Under the pieces are notes generated by a model. That model was not told the DNA's origin, ran no database searches, and saw nothing but the letters and a program-made list of their open reading frames with translations. A stretch of DNA of 64,000 bases from Runella sp. MFBS21 (GTDB lineage Bacteria; Bacteroidota; Bacteroidia; Cytophagales; Spirosomataceae). Positions 15,903-24,736 of the stretch are shown here, piece after piece (the stretch's first letter is position 1; every line of letters starts with the position of its first letter). Both the position numbers and the translations under genes were made by a program. The DNA lies in the NCBI RefSeq assembly GCF_029433105.1, contig NZ_JARNTW010000019.1:62001-126000 (forward strand), written 5' to 3'.

Positions 15903-16808
15903 ATGAAAAAAACAATTTTTATCCTCTTCTTCTTAGGCATTTTTGGCATAGAGGGATGCAAGAAAGAAGCAGATATTTCTACCGACGACTGTAGTAGTGA
16001 CCCTACCGCCTGTGGGTGTCCGCAAGCACCCGCTAGTTGTGGCGGCACTACAGGCAATACCGCTTTGGGAAAAGGCCAACCCGGAGTGGTAGGTTTGGCA
16101 GGGATTGATGCGTGGGACAAACTTGCAAGCAATGAAAAAAATCGTATCAAAAACTGGAACACGCTTTTTTTACATCAATCGGTAGGGCAAGATTTAGAAG
16201 AAGGGGCCAAAAGCAATGGATTCGCTTTTGACTACTATGGTCCTGGCGACAAAACAGACAAAGGACTACGCGGTGGTATATTCGTAGATGTAGGAGGCAT
16301 TGCCAATGGTAATCCTTATGAAAAAATCAGGGTCTTTCGGGAAAATGCTACCCGCAATAAAGACCTACTCCAAATCGCGGTTTTTAAGTTTGGATATGCT
16401 GATGTGATGGACGATAATTCTGAAAAAGTAAAAACCGAATATAAAGCTTTTGTAGATGCGCTTCGCGCACAATCACCCAATCTTCGTTTTGTACACGTGA
16501 CGCCGCCTCTGGTATATTCCACAACTTCTTTCGAAGGCAACGCCGCCAAAATGAAAGTAGGTCAATGGATGAAAGACACTTTTAAGGGCACCGATGTCAT
16601 TTTTGATTTGCAAGAAATAGAAAGCAATAATGGCACTTGCCAGCAAAACAATGTATGGCGCATCTGCACCGAAAACCGCAACACCGCATCAGACCCTTCT
16701 GATGTCAATGGCATAGATAGTTCAGACGGGCAAGGACACATCGGCAAAAAAGCGGGCCAACGCATCAGTAAAGCCTTACTTATGAGTATCTACAACGCTG
16801 GAAAATAA
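15903..16808 (+). CDS. SGNH-like lipoprotein with four-Cys tag
   Basis: Predicted lipoprotein of 301 residues with signal MKKTIFILFFLGIFGIEGC, lipidated at the Cys of IEGC. Just after it is a C-x6-C-x-C-x6-C segment (DCSSDPTACGCPQ...SC) also found in the beta-helix lipoprotein at 17997. The main domain (about 75-300) resembles SGNH/GDSL-type hydrolases in layout: LFLHQSVGQDL as block I, an AVFKFGYADV block, RFVHVTPPL, and a terminal GHIGKKAGQRIS with the putative catalytic His. If so, it may deacylate an extracellular glycan. The assignment is moderate because the GDSL serine motif is replaced by the HHS/HQS variant seen in related families. Confidence 0.7.
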   Translation: MKKTIFILFFLGIFGIEGCKKEADISTDDCSSDPTACGCPQAPASCGGTTGNTALGKGQPGVVGLAGIDAWDKLASNEKNRIKNWNTLFLHQSVGQDLEEGAKSNGFAFDYYGPGDKTDKGLRGGIFVDVGGIANGNPYEKIRVFRENATRNKDLLQIAVFKFGYADVMDDNSEKVKTEYKAFVDALRAQSPNLRFVHVTPPLVYSTTSFEGNAAKMKVGQWMKDTFKGTDVIFDLQEIESNNGTCQQNNVWRICTENRNTASDPSDVNGIDSSDGQGHIGKKAGQRISKALLMSIYNAGK

Positions 16809-16876
16809 CTTCAAATCATGATAATGCTCCATAACTCAACAATTTGCTAGATATTGAGAAAAAAATAGGTGAGCAC

Positions 16877-17476
16877 ATGAAAAAGAAATACGGTTGTTTT
16901 ACGATTTTAATCGCATTGGTTGCTTTTTCGGTAGTAGCAACAGTGATTGGGTATTATGGAAGCTATTGGATGGATTTGTACCAACGTCCTTGGGCTTATA
17001 GCCGCGACAGTGACGCCCCCCTTTTGGTGGGCAAATGGCACGGCAACTTTACCGATCCTGATGGCATAAAAAAAGAAATCAACCTTGAGATTTTTGTGCC
17101 AATGACTTCTGAAGAGCGATGGGAAAAAGCAGGACAAAAACGTCGCCGCCGTGGGACTAGCAGCGCCAAAAGAGCTTTTGACGGCATAGCTATCGTCAGC
17201 AGCAAACTTGGCACTGAAACCTACGAACTATGGGGAAACGTAAAACGCGAAGATTTTCATGATTTTGATTTGGACTTTACGGCAGATGAAAAAAAGTCCC
17301 TCAAAGTACCCAATTTTTATGTCAACATCGCCGAAAAATCCCATTGGAACAATGACCAAATGACCCTCCCTATCAATTTTAGCTATCGCCTTCCCAATGG
17401 TACTAGTCATTGGAGTAGCGCCGACCCTCGATTTAGTAAAATAGTAACCGTGACTTTAATACGGCAAAAAGAATAA
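16877..17476 (+). CDS. Membrane-anchored protein of unknown function
   Basis: From ATG 16877 it has 199 residues. MKKKYGCFTILIALVAFSVV...IGYYGSYW gives one N-terminal membrane anchor, and the rest, after about residue 45, is predicted extracytoplasmic. That domain begins LLVGKWHGNF, a start typical of small lipocalin-like beta barrels, and has a basic KRRRRG stretch in the middle. No family is recognised with confidence. It sits between the SGNH-like lipoprotein and another lipocalin-like secreted protein with short gaps, so the three are probably one transcription unit. The longer frame from 16844 adds 11 residues before the anchor and is less likely. Confidence 0.7.
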   Translation: MKKKYGCFTILIALVAFSVVATVIGYYGSYWMDLYQRPWAYSRDSDAPLLVGKWHGNFTDPDGIKKEINLEIFVPMTSEERWEKAGQKRRRRGTSSAKRAFDGIAIVSSKLGTETYELWGNVKREDFHDFDLDFTADEKKSLKVPNFYVNIAEKSHWNNDQMTLPINFSYRLPNGTSHWSSADPRFSKIVTVTLIRQKE

Positions 17477-17497
17477 CTCTTAATCCCCAAAAACACA

Positions 17498-17965
17498 ATG
17501 ATACCCTTGAATCGTCTTTTGGCTATACTGATTTTTTGTGGTTTAGCACATATTGCTACGGCCCAACTTCCCAGCAACATGACAGGCACATGGAAACGTA
17601 CAGGTATGACTTCTACTGACTTATCAGGAAAAACCAGCGATGACTTCCAAGAGCATATTAAAACCTTGCCTTGTACCAAAAACATCACTTATACATTCAA
17701 AGCCGACGGGAGTTTTATAACCACCGTACCAGATGAATGTGGCGCGATCAAAAAGGCAATCGAAGCCACCAACGGTGCCGGAAAATGCACAGCGTCTGGC
17801 AATAAAGTAAAAGTAACGATGAAGGGCATCCCCGACGCCACTTATGATGTAAAGACTCAAGGCAATACCATGATTTGGGTGTTTGATTATGCTTCCAACC
17901 CCAAAGAACACAATGTGGCGGGGAGTAAGCTCAAATCTCTCACCATTGTTTATACCAAAATTTAG
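17498..17965 (+). CDS. Secreted lipocalin-like protein
   Basis: Secreted protein of 155 residues with a signal peptide ending in IATAQ. The mature part starts LPSNMTGTWKRTGM and has the alternating hydrophobic strands of a lipocalin-like barrel (TYTFKADGSFITTV, KVKVTMKGIPDATYDV, KSLTIVYTKI). Three Cys residues (in LPCTK, DECGA and GKCTA) could form one disulfide. It resembles the lipocalin-like domains common in Bacteroidota, whose ligands are mostly unknown. It is 21 nt after the preceding gene. Confidence 0.7.
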   Translation: MIPLNRLLAILIFCGLAHIATAQLPSNMTGTWKRTGMTSTDLSGKTSDDFQEHIKTLPCTKNITYTFKADGSFITTVPDECGAIKKAIEATNGAGKCTASGNKVKVTMKGIPDATYDVKTQGNTMIWVFDYASNPKEHNVAGSKLKSLTIVYTKI

Positions 17966-17996
17966 TTTTTGACTCTTTTCTCAACCTCATTATGGT

Positions 17997-19550
17997 ATGA
18001 AAAACGCCCTCATTTCCGCGCTATTTTTTTGGGTTATCCTGACAAGCTGCAAGAAGGAAGAAGTAGTGACCGACGAATGCGACAGCGACCCTACCGCCTG
18101 TGGCTGTCCCCAAGAGCCGCCGAGCTGTCAGGGCAACAATGGCAACACGGGGTCGTTGAGTGGGAAAATATACGTATCGCCCAACGGCAACGACTCCAAC
18201 GACGGCTCAGAAAGCAAGCCATTCAAAAGTTTACAGGCGGCTATCGACCAAATTGACCCTGCCAAAAGTGCTGAAATCATTTTACGGGGTGGTACCTATG
18301 AAAGCAAGGAAATAAAATTTAGAACTTCAAACATCTATTTGCATTCTTACCCTGGCGAATGGGCTATCATCAAGGCCGTTACCAACGTAGAGGATATTAG
18401 TAGCTGTTTGTGGTTTAGGGAGCCAGGAACTTCCAATATCACCCTCGAAAATCTCGAAATCATCGGGGGGTATTATTATGGTATCAAACTAGAAAGCAAT
18501 TGGGACGACGACCGTAGCGTACCTTATGATAAAAGAAAAGGGATTTCGAATGTCAAAATTTTGAATTGTAAAATCCATGATACAGGCCGCGATTGTATCA
18601 AGATTACGCCGGGCTGTAAAGATATTCAAGTCCTTAATTGTGAAATCTACCGATCAGGAGTAGGGCCAGCCAATAAAGACGCCCAAAACGCCGAAGGTAT
18701 CGACAATGTCAACGCCGACCGGATGATTGTCCGTAATTGCTATTTTCATGATATTGCGACCAACGCCCTTTATGCCAAAGGAGGTGCCAAAGATTGCGTG
18801 TTTGAACAAAACCTCTTGATGAATTGCGGCGAAGGAGGGCTTATAGCGGGCTATTTAGACACTGACAATGAATGGTTTAATCTTGCTACTAACCCTACTT
18901 ATTATGAAAGTATCAACATCATTATTCGTAACAATATCGTCGTCAATACCAAACGCGAAGGGATTGGATTGTATGCCGCCTTGGGAGCGCAAGTCTATAA
19001 CAATACCCTTGTCAATGTAGCAAGCGATGCAGGAAGTGCTGCTTTAATGGTAGCACGAGGTGAAATCTACGGCACTCCTACGGGCGACAAATACCCTAAA
19101 TGCAAAGATTTGAAAGTAATCAACAACATCATAGTTCAAGCAGCCTCAGCCAAAGGCTACATGGCCCGCCTAAGGGGACAGGTGGAAGGTTCTAATGATT
19201 TTAGCAGTAACTATTATTATCGTTCTTCGGGAACGCTCCAATTTCGAATCGATAAAAATGAGGATGATTATGATACTTTTGAAGGTTTTAATAATTGGAA
19301 AACCCAATCAAAACTAGACGGCAACAGCCTCAACGCTGATCCAAAGCTTGATTCTCAATATCACTTATCATCCACAAGTCCTTGTATTGGCGCGGGTAAG
19401 GTTTTGGGTAGTTTGGTAGAAAAAGATTATGACGGTGGCGCAAGAGGGAGTAAAACGGATATTGGCGCCGACCAAACCAACAATGGTACTTCACTGACTA
19501 TACCACCTCCCACGGTACCCAATGGGACAAAAGGAACAGGAGGTAATTAG
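17997..19550 (+). CDS. Right-handed beta-helix lipoprotein with four-Cys tag
   Basis: Lipoprotein of 517 residues; signal MKNALISALFFWVILTSC with lipidated Cys18. Residues 27-42 repeat the C-x6-C-x-C-x6-C tag of the SGNH-like lipoprotein. A domain beginning KIYVSPNGNDSNDGSESKPF (DUF1565/PL-like start) follows. Parallel beta-helix rungs rich in Asn then run for about 350 residues (e.g. LENLEIIGG, NVKILNCKIHDT, MIVRNCYFHDI, VYNNTLVNV). This fold is typical of polysaccharide lyases and glycan-binding proteins at the cell surface. It closes with DIGADQ. Lyase activity is possible, but no catalytic set can be assigned. A terminator follows at once. Confidence 0.82.
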   Translation: MKNALISALFFWVILTSCKKEEVVTDECDSDPTACGCPQEPPSCQGNNGNTGSLSGKIYVSPNGNDSNDGSESKPFKSLQAAIDQIDPAKSAEIILRGGTYESKEIKFRTSNIYLHSYPGEWAIIKAVTNVEDISSCLWFREPGTSNITLENLEIIGGYYYGIKLESNWDDDRSVPYDKRKGISNVKILNCKIHDTGRDCIKITPGCKDIQVLNCEIYRSGVGPANKDAQNAEGIDNVNADRMIVRNCYFHDIATNALYAKGGAKDCVFEQNLLMNCGEGGLIAGYLDTDNEWFNLATNPTYYESINIIIRNNIVVNTKREGIGLYAALGAQVYNNTLVNVASDAGSAALMVARGEIYGTPTGDKYPKCKDLKVINNIIVQAASAKGYMARLRGQVEGSNDFSSNYYYRSSGTLQFRIDKNEDDYDTFEGFNNWKTQSKLDGNSLNADPKLDSQYHLSSTSPCIGAGKVLGSLVEKDYDGGARGSKTDIGADQTNNGTSLTIPPPTVPNGTKGTGGN

Positions 19551-19555
19551 ATACG

Positions 19556-19585
19556 AAAAGAGACGCCGATGTGCGTCTCTTTTTT
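19556..19585 (+). terminator. Intrinsic terminator after beta-helix gene
   Basis: Stem AGAGACGC/GCGTCTCT with a short loop, then TTTTTT. It follows the stop codon by a few bases and closes the 15.8-19.5 kb cluster. Confidence 0.85.
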
Positions 19586-19594
19586 GTGTAGTCA

Positions 19595-19640
19595 ATAGAC
19601 TTTCTAAGGTTTCATGAGTCAAAATCTTAGAAAGCCTATT
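19595..19640. terminator. Second hairpin between convergent genes
   Basis: Arms 19595-19609 and 19626-19640 pair over 15 positions with a single mismatch (core CTTTCTAAG/CTTAGAAAG). A T-run follows on the plus strand (19639-19645). The minus-strand TonB receptor ends at 19644, so this may end transcription from either side. Confidence 0.65.
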
Positions 19641-19643
19641 TTT

Positions 19644-22607
19644 TTATTTATTGAGCAGTTCGTCAAAAGTAAGTGATACATAGTACATCGCGCCTACTGT
19701 TGGGTTACCCCAGCCTGTGGTGTACTGCTTGCCCAAGATATTCGAACCTCCCACTTTTAGTATTGACTTTAAGCCCGATAGTTTTTTGCTTACTTGTGCA
19801 TCCAAAGTACCAAAAGCAGGAATAACAATTTGAGTATTGTTTTGTGGCAAACGTGCTAAAGCAGGTAGAAGAATATCGGCCCAATTAAATTCTGACTGAT
19901 GCCGCCATACCACATTAAAGCCCCATCCTGAATTTTTGATGTTACGATTTCCCAACGTCACATTATAACGGTACTTGGGGGTATTATAACCTACCTGGAA
20001 GCCGTCGTCGAGAACATTGACGTTTTTCTCGCTACTAAACATTTTCACACCACCAGCATTGAGGGTATTGTTTGAAAGATTGAAACCAACAGTAAAGTTG
20101 CGAGGCATCAAATAATCAGCGCCAATACCAAAGCCTTGGGTCTTGATATCACCTGTATAATTAGAAGACATCGAAACCACTTGAGGAATCGCGGCATTAC
20201 GCAGAAGTACACCACCTATGTAATTTTTGAGGGTAGTATTGTAGTAATACACATCTACCAACAATTTTTTGGCAATCATCCCCTTATAACCTAGCTCAAA
20301 GCTTAGGGCGCGTTCAGGTTTAAATTCAGGAAAATTCCAAGGTTGTCCAGTTGCAATATTGATAGAGCCACCTCCTTCTTTCAATTTATAATTTTCCCAC
20401 AAAGCTGGCAAGCCTCCAATCAAGAGCGAGACCGGGGTATTGAGGTTGATGTATTGGTTTTGGTTGGTCGGAATTCTGAAGCCTGTCTGGTAAGAAGCAC
20501 GGAAGTTATGTACTTTATTGGCGGTATAAACAGCCGATAAACGCGGGCTCCATTGTCCTGCAAAATTTTGATTTTTATCGTAGCGTAGCGAACCAGTTAG
20601 TTTCAATACATCGTTGATGTTTTTGCTTAGCTGAGCATACCCACCAAATTCGTTAATACTATATTCACTTCCGTCCGATTTTTTCAAGAACAAAGTTCCG
20701 TTTGAATTGAGGGCATATTTACGATAATTTCCCCCTACAATGATTTCCAAAACTTTAGGGTCAATGAGTTTATTAAAGTTGTACATACCTTCTAAGCTAT
20801 ACAACTTGGTACGATCCACAAACAAGGCGCCATTCGGGATAGGATTGGCTTTGATTTGGTCGGCTATCTGATTGAAACGGGGGTCACCTGGCAATACCCT
20901 TCCATTATCTGCTACGCCACGGGCGGCATTATGAAATGCCTGAGAGTTGGTATTGACTGCATTTAAAGCCGAAGCGTAAGCTGCTTGGGGGTTTTGACCC
21001 GCCTGCAAAGCCGCTTGAAATGCAGGCACGAATGCTTGGAAAGCTCCACCTGCATAGGTAAGCGCATACTGAGGATACCATCCTTGTGCCAATCCTGCTA
21101 AACCAGCCGAGGCAGGTGGCGAGCTAGGTTTCCAGGCTTCATTGATATAGGTTCCCAAAAGTCCTGCGGCATAGGTATCGCCTGAGTTTTCGGCTGTCAA
21201 GTAGCCTCTAATAAAGAAATTAGAGCCTTTCAACTCCGCTTTGTAGAGTCCCATACTAAAATTTTTGAGTTGGTAGCGGTCAGATGAAGTATAAACAGTA
21301 GAGCCTGTACCCCAGTTGGCTTGCAAGATTGCTTCTACACGGTCATTGATACGATAGTGGAGTGCGCCATTAAACTTCAGACTTTTGGTGGTATAATCTA
21401 CCAAATCAAACTCATTGTAGCCCGTACGCGACACGGCGACATTAGGGAGCAAAATATCATTGATTAGTTGACTAGCAGGGATTCCTGTAGCTCCCGCAAA
21501 TTGATTCACGCCTCCTACCAATTGCGCCAGAGAAGGATTAATGGCATTGAGAGTAGCCACAGGTACACCTAACAATTGGGTAAAAGTAGGTCTCAAACTA
21601 GCTAGTCCTGCTCCACTTGAGTTTTCATCTCCGTACACGTTTACACCGTCATAGCCAGGATTGGCACGAGTACCGGTGGCGGGAGTAGTCCCTCTAAAAC
21701 TCTGATCACGATAATCGTTTACTTGCCAATCTTGGGCGGTAAGGTAGCTTACATTGAGTTTGAATGCAAACTTGTTATTAAAGGCTTTGGCATACCTGAA
21801 AGCTACATCATAAAAAGGAGTCGTTTTAGTAGAGCGGTTATCAGCGCTCATCATACCTAGTTTGGCATAAGCACTCGCCCCTTGGTACAAAAATGGACTT
21901 TTACTATTCATTAGTAGCAGTCCATTGATGGCATTGGGACCATACAAAGCCGAAGCCGCTCCAGGCAACAATTCTACGCTTTCCAAATCTAGTTCCGAAA
22001 TACCAACTACGTTTCCAACGGCAAAATTAAGCCCCGGAGCTTGATTGTCGATACCGTCAATCATCTGTACGACTCGCACGTTTCCATTGCCCGAAAATCC
22101 ACGGGTATTTACTGAGCTAAAATTCAGCGATTGGGTACTTACTTCTACGCCTTTTAGGTTGCGGATGGCATCATAGAAATTAGCCGCTGGTGTTTCGCGA
22201 ATACTCCGAATATCCATTTTTTCGACCGATACGGGAGATTTCAGCACGCTCTCTTCTACCCTAGAAGCCGATACCACTACTTCTTGACCCATCAGCGCTT
22301 GCTCCTTCAGGGATATTTTGAGGTCAGAGCGGCTATTGTCAATCTGAATTTCTTGGGTTTCAAAGCCTACCGAAGTGATTACGAGCGTAAAAGGGGCTGG
22401 CGTACTTGTTGTGATTGAAAAATTCCCTTTAGAATCCGAAATAGTTCCTACTACTTTTCCTTTCACTTGTACGCTTACTCCCACCAAGCCTTCGCGTGTT
22501 GAAGCATCTGTAATATTGCCTGAGATAGTGGTCTGAGCCAGTAACGAAACTGCGCCCATCAACCACACCGCTACATACATAACGGTGTTACGTAATATTT
22601 TAATCAT
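19644..22607 (-). CDS. TonB-dependent outer membrane receptor
   Basis: Outer-membrane receptor of 987 residues. A signal peptide (cleavage after SLLAQ) is followed by a carboxypeptidase-like regulatory domain (about 27-110: GNITDASTREGLVGVSVQVKG), a plug domain (about 120-230, with VRVVQMIDGIDNQAPGLNF) and a 22-strand-type barrel ending LTFDELLNK. There is no SusC-type signature or adjacent SusD, so a siderophore, cofactor or peptide substrate is as likely as a glycan. It is monocistronic as far as can be seen. The 612-nt upstream region has no recognisable riboswitch or Fur-like box. Confidence 0.9.
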   Translation of the reverse strand: MIKILRNTVMYVAVWLMGAVSLLAQTTISGNITDASTREGLVGVSVQVKGKVVGTISDSKGNFSITTSTPAPFTLVITSVGFETQEIQIDNSRSDLKISLKEQALMGQEVVVSASRVEESVLKSPVSVEKMDIRSIRETPAANFYDAIRNLKGVEVSTQSLNFSSVNTRGFSGNGNVRVVQMIDGIDNQAPGLNFAVGNVVGISELDLESVELLPGAASALYGPNAINGLLLMNSKSPFLYQGASAYAKLGMMSADNRSTKTTPFYDVAFRYAKAFNNKFAFKLNVSYLTAQDWQVNDYRDQSFRGTTPATGTRANPGYDGVNVYGDENSSGAGLASLRPTFTQLLGVPVATLNAINPSLAQLVGGVNQFAGATGIPASQLINDILLPNVAVSRTGYNEFDLVDYTTKSLKFNGALHYRINDRVEAILQANWGTGSTVYTSSDRYQLKNFSMGLYKAELKGSNFFIRGYLTAENSGDTYAAGLLGTYINEAWKPSSPPASAGLAGLAQGWYPQYALTYAGGAFQAFVPAFQAALQAGQNPQAAYASALNAVNTNSQAFHNAARGVADNGRVLPGDPRFNQIADQIKANPIPNGALFVDRTKLYSLEGMYNFNKLIDPKVLEIIVGGNYRKYALNSNGTLFLKKSDGSEYSINEFGGYAQLSKNINDVLKLTGSLRYDKNQNFAGQWSPRLSAVYTANKVHNFRASYQTGFRIPTNQNQYINLNTPVSLLIGGLPALWENYKLKEGGGSINIATGQPWNFPEFKPERALSFELGYKGMIAKKLLVDVYYYNTTLKNYIGGVLLRNAAIPQVVSMSSNYTGDIKTQGFGIGADYLMPRNFTVGFNLSNNTLNAGGVKMFSSEKNVNVLDDGFQVGYNTPKYRYNVTLGNRNIKNSGWGFNVVWRHQSEFNWADILLPALARLPQNNTQIVIPAFGTLDAQVSKKLSGLKSILKVGGSNILGKQYTTGWGNPTVGAMYYVSLTFDELLNK

Positions 22608-23154
22608 AGGTGCAAAAATTGATTTTGGTTTTACTTGTTGATAATATTATTGCGTAATATTCGCTTATTTAAAAATAATTTACAATTTTTTATTTTAATC
22701 ATTATATAAAAAATCTTTATATAGGCTTTTTTTATTTGAAAAATCCAAATGTTTTTTCTGGCAATACATACTTAAAGACTCCTAAAAGTGCTTTAGAGAC
22801 GAGCATTGCCTTCCCATTTTGATTTATCCCCCAATTTTTTTTATAAGGATATATGGGCTCTTTTCTTAAAATATACCTAAAAGAGCAATTCTAAGAACCA
22901 TCCACGTTAAACGTCTCATATCATTTTTTGATAAATTCCTTTCTCAGAGGTACTTTATCTGTCAACCTTTTTTGGCTAACCTTAACGGAAAGCGTAGATT
23001 TACAATTTAAAAATTACTGCTACAAAACGCTTAAATAATGAATAACTTCCGATATTAGTTTTATTTTTAGTCAGCAAAGCGCCTTTAGCTATTACGTTTT
23101 AAACCATAAAATACTGATTTTAACCATTTTGAATCGTAATAAACCAACAGGCAT
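22608..23154. other. AT-rich intergenic region
   Basis: About 550 nt between the divergent TonB-receptor and guanylyltransferase starts. It is visibly AT-rich, with runs of T and A and a loose palindrome near 22703-22726. No open frame with coding character, tRNA, riboswitch or clear operator was recognised. It presumably holds the promoter of the TonB receptor. Confidence 0.6.
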
Positions 23155-23162
23155 TAGCTTTG
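23155..23162 (+). promoter_or_regulatory. Putative -7 element for mannose-1-P guanylyltransferase
   Basis: TAGCTTTG matches TAnnTTTG. A TTG at 23129-23131 lies 23 nt upstream, slightly longer than the usual 19-21. The start codon is 57 nt downstream. Confidence 0.5.
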
Positions 23163-23219
23163 TATTGAAGCTTTTTACGACATATATCCCACTTATTTAC
23201 CAAATCAATCTATCGGCAA

Positions 23220-24287
23220 ATGAATCATACTTATGTAATTATTATGGCAGGCGGGGTAGGTACTCGCTTTTGGCCTTTTAGTCGTAACAATAACCCCAAA
23301 CAATTTCACGATGTATTAGGCACCGGCAAATCTCTCCTTCAACAGACGGCAAGCCGATTTGAGGGCGTTTGCCCTCCCGAAAATATATATATCGTTACCA
23401 GTACCGAGTATTATGGTCTAGTCAAAGAGCAATTGCCTTTTTTAACCGATGATCAAATTTTATTAGAGCCAAATAGACGTAATACAGCCCCTTGTATTGC
23501 CTATGCTTCCTATAAAATCGCTAGCAAAGACCCCAAAGCAACCGTCATAGTAGCTCCTGCTGATCACATCATTTTGAAGGAAGATGTATTTAGAGAGAAA
23601 ATTGGAGTAGCCGTAGAAGCTGCCCAAAACAATGATATTTTGATTACATTAGGTATCCAACCTACCCGTCCCGACACAGGCTACGGTTACATTCAATATC
23701 TGGCGGCAGATGGACTCGTCAAAAAAGTAAAAACATTTACTGAAAAGCCGTTGTTAGATATTGCTATAAAATTTTTGGAAAGTGGCGATTTCGTATGGAA
23801 TGCAGGCATTTTTATATGGAATGTAAAAGCCATTCGAAAAGCATTTACTAGCTATTTGCCAGAAGTAGCAGAGGTATTTGAAGCCGGAGAGAAAGATTAT
23901 TATACCGAGCAAGAGAAGGATTTTATTGAAAAAGCCTATATGCTTTGCAAAAATATTTCTATCGACTTCGGCATTATGGAAAAAGCCGAAAATGTATACG
24001 TAGTGTTAAGCGATTTGGGCTGGTCTGACTTGGGTACTTGGAAGTCTCTCTATGATGTATCGGAAAAAGATAATCAACAAAACGTAGTCAATGGCAAGCA
24101 ATTGCTCTATGATACCTCCAAATGTATCATTAAGACTTCTGGCGATAAACTCGTAGTAGTGCAGGGATTAGAAGGCTATATTGTGGCCGAACACGGCGGT
24201 GTACTGATGATTTGTAAAATCGATGACGAACAACGCGTCAGGGATTTTGTGGCAGATGCCAAGCAATTTGGGAGTGAATTTATCTAA
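23220..24287 (+). CDS. Mannose-1-phosphate guanylyltransferase
   Basis: Cytoplasmic nucleotidyltransferase of 355 residues that makes GDP-mannose from mannose-1-phosphate and GTP. The signature loop is IIMAGGVGTRFWPFSR with PKQF after it. Further family motifs are LEPNRRNTAPCIAYAS, APADHII, FTEKP, FVWNAGIFIWN and VLSDLGWSDLGTW. It is the short form without the C-terminal phosphomannose isomerase domain. GDP-mannose would feed glycosyltransferases such as those at 12.1 and 14.6 kb. It converges on RidA with a shared terminator. Confidence 0.92.
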   Translation: MNHTYVIIMAGGVGTRFWPFSRNNNPKQFHDVLGTGKSLLQQTASRFEGVCPPENIYIVTSTEYYGLVKEQLPFLTDDQILLEPNRRNTAPCIAYASYKIASKDPKATVIVAPADHIILKEDVFREKIGVAVEAAQNNDILITLGIQPTRPDTGYGYIQYLAADGLVKKVKTFTEKPLLDIAIKFLESGDFVWNAGIFIWNVKAIRKAFTSYLPEVAEVFEAGEKDYYTEQEKDFIEKAYMLCKNISIDFGIMEKAENVYVVLSDLGWSDLGTWKSLYDVSEKDNQQNVVNGKQLLYDTSKCIIKTSGDKLVVVQGLEGYIVAEHGGVLMICKIDDEQRVRDFVADAKQFGSEFI

Positions 24288-24321
24288 ACAAAAAAGGGAG
24301 GCTAGCCTCCCTTTTTTGTTT
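24286..24321. terminator. Perfect 36-nt palindromic bidirectional terminator
   Basis: Bases 24286-24321 form a perfect palindrome centred on GGCTAGCC, with A6/T6 runs on the two sides. It makes a GC-rich stem plus U-run on both strands, ideal for two converging genes. The palindrome takes in two bases of the upstream TAA (24285-24287) and the first base of the downstream TTA (24321-24323). Confidence 0.9.
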
Positions 24322-24713
24322 TAGTTATTCCCTAAAATCGCGGTAGCTTCAATTTCAATCAGATACTCTGGTGCAATAAGCTTAGACACCTCTATCATCG
24401 TAGTACAAGGGCGTATTTCTCCAAAAAATTCTCCGTGAGCCTTGCCGTATGCTTCCCATTGGGCAATATCTGTTACAAATAAGCGAGTCCGAACCACGTC
24501 TGTTAAGTTGGCACCAGCCTGAACCAAGACTTTTTCTATTTTTTGAATAATAAATTTAGTCTGCTCATAAGCGTCACCTACTCCTACTGGCCCGTTGTCG
24601 TCTACCGCCACAGTCCCCGTAACTTCGATGATATTGCCTACTCTTACGGCTCTCGAATACCCTACTATCGCTTCCCACGGAGCTCCTGACGAAATATTTA
24701 CCCTTTTTGACAT
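24321..24713 (-). CDS. RidA/YjgF-family protein
   Basis: Small trimeric enzyme of 130 residues, family YjgF/YER057c/UK114. Motifs present are the GAPWEAIVGYSRAVRVGN start, TGTVAVDD, the catalytic Arg in VRTRLFVTDI, the conserved Gly/Phe in HGEFFG, and the closing APEYLIEIEATAIL. RidA hydrolyses reactive enamine/imine intermediates from PLP enzymes. Here it follows the M1 aminopeptidase by 24 nt in the same direction and is likely co-transcribed. It may be an RutC-like or other subfamily member, since only canonical RidA carries all active-site residues. Confidence 0.88.
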   Translation of the reverse strand: MSKRVNISSGAPWEAIVGYSRAVRVGNIIEVTGTVAVDDNGPVGVGDAYEQTKFIIQKIEKVLVQAGANLTDVVRTRLFVTDIAQWEAYGKAHGEFFGEIRPCTTMIEVSKLIAPEYLIEIEATAILGNN

Positions 24714-24736
24714 GTATAATAAATGGTTGTTATTGA

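Noticed and set aside
22608-23219. Cobalamin or other riboswitch or small gene in the 612-nt gap upstream of the TonB receptor
   Set aside because: No B12-box-like conserved core or coding frame was recognised; only AT-rich DNA and a -7 element for the divergent gene.
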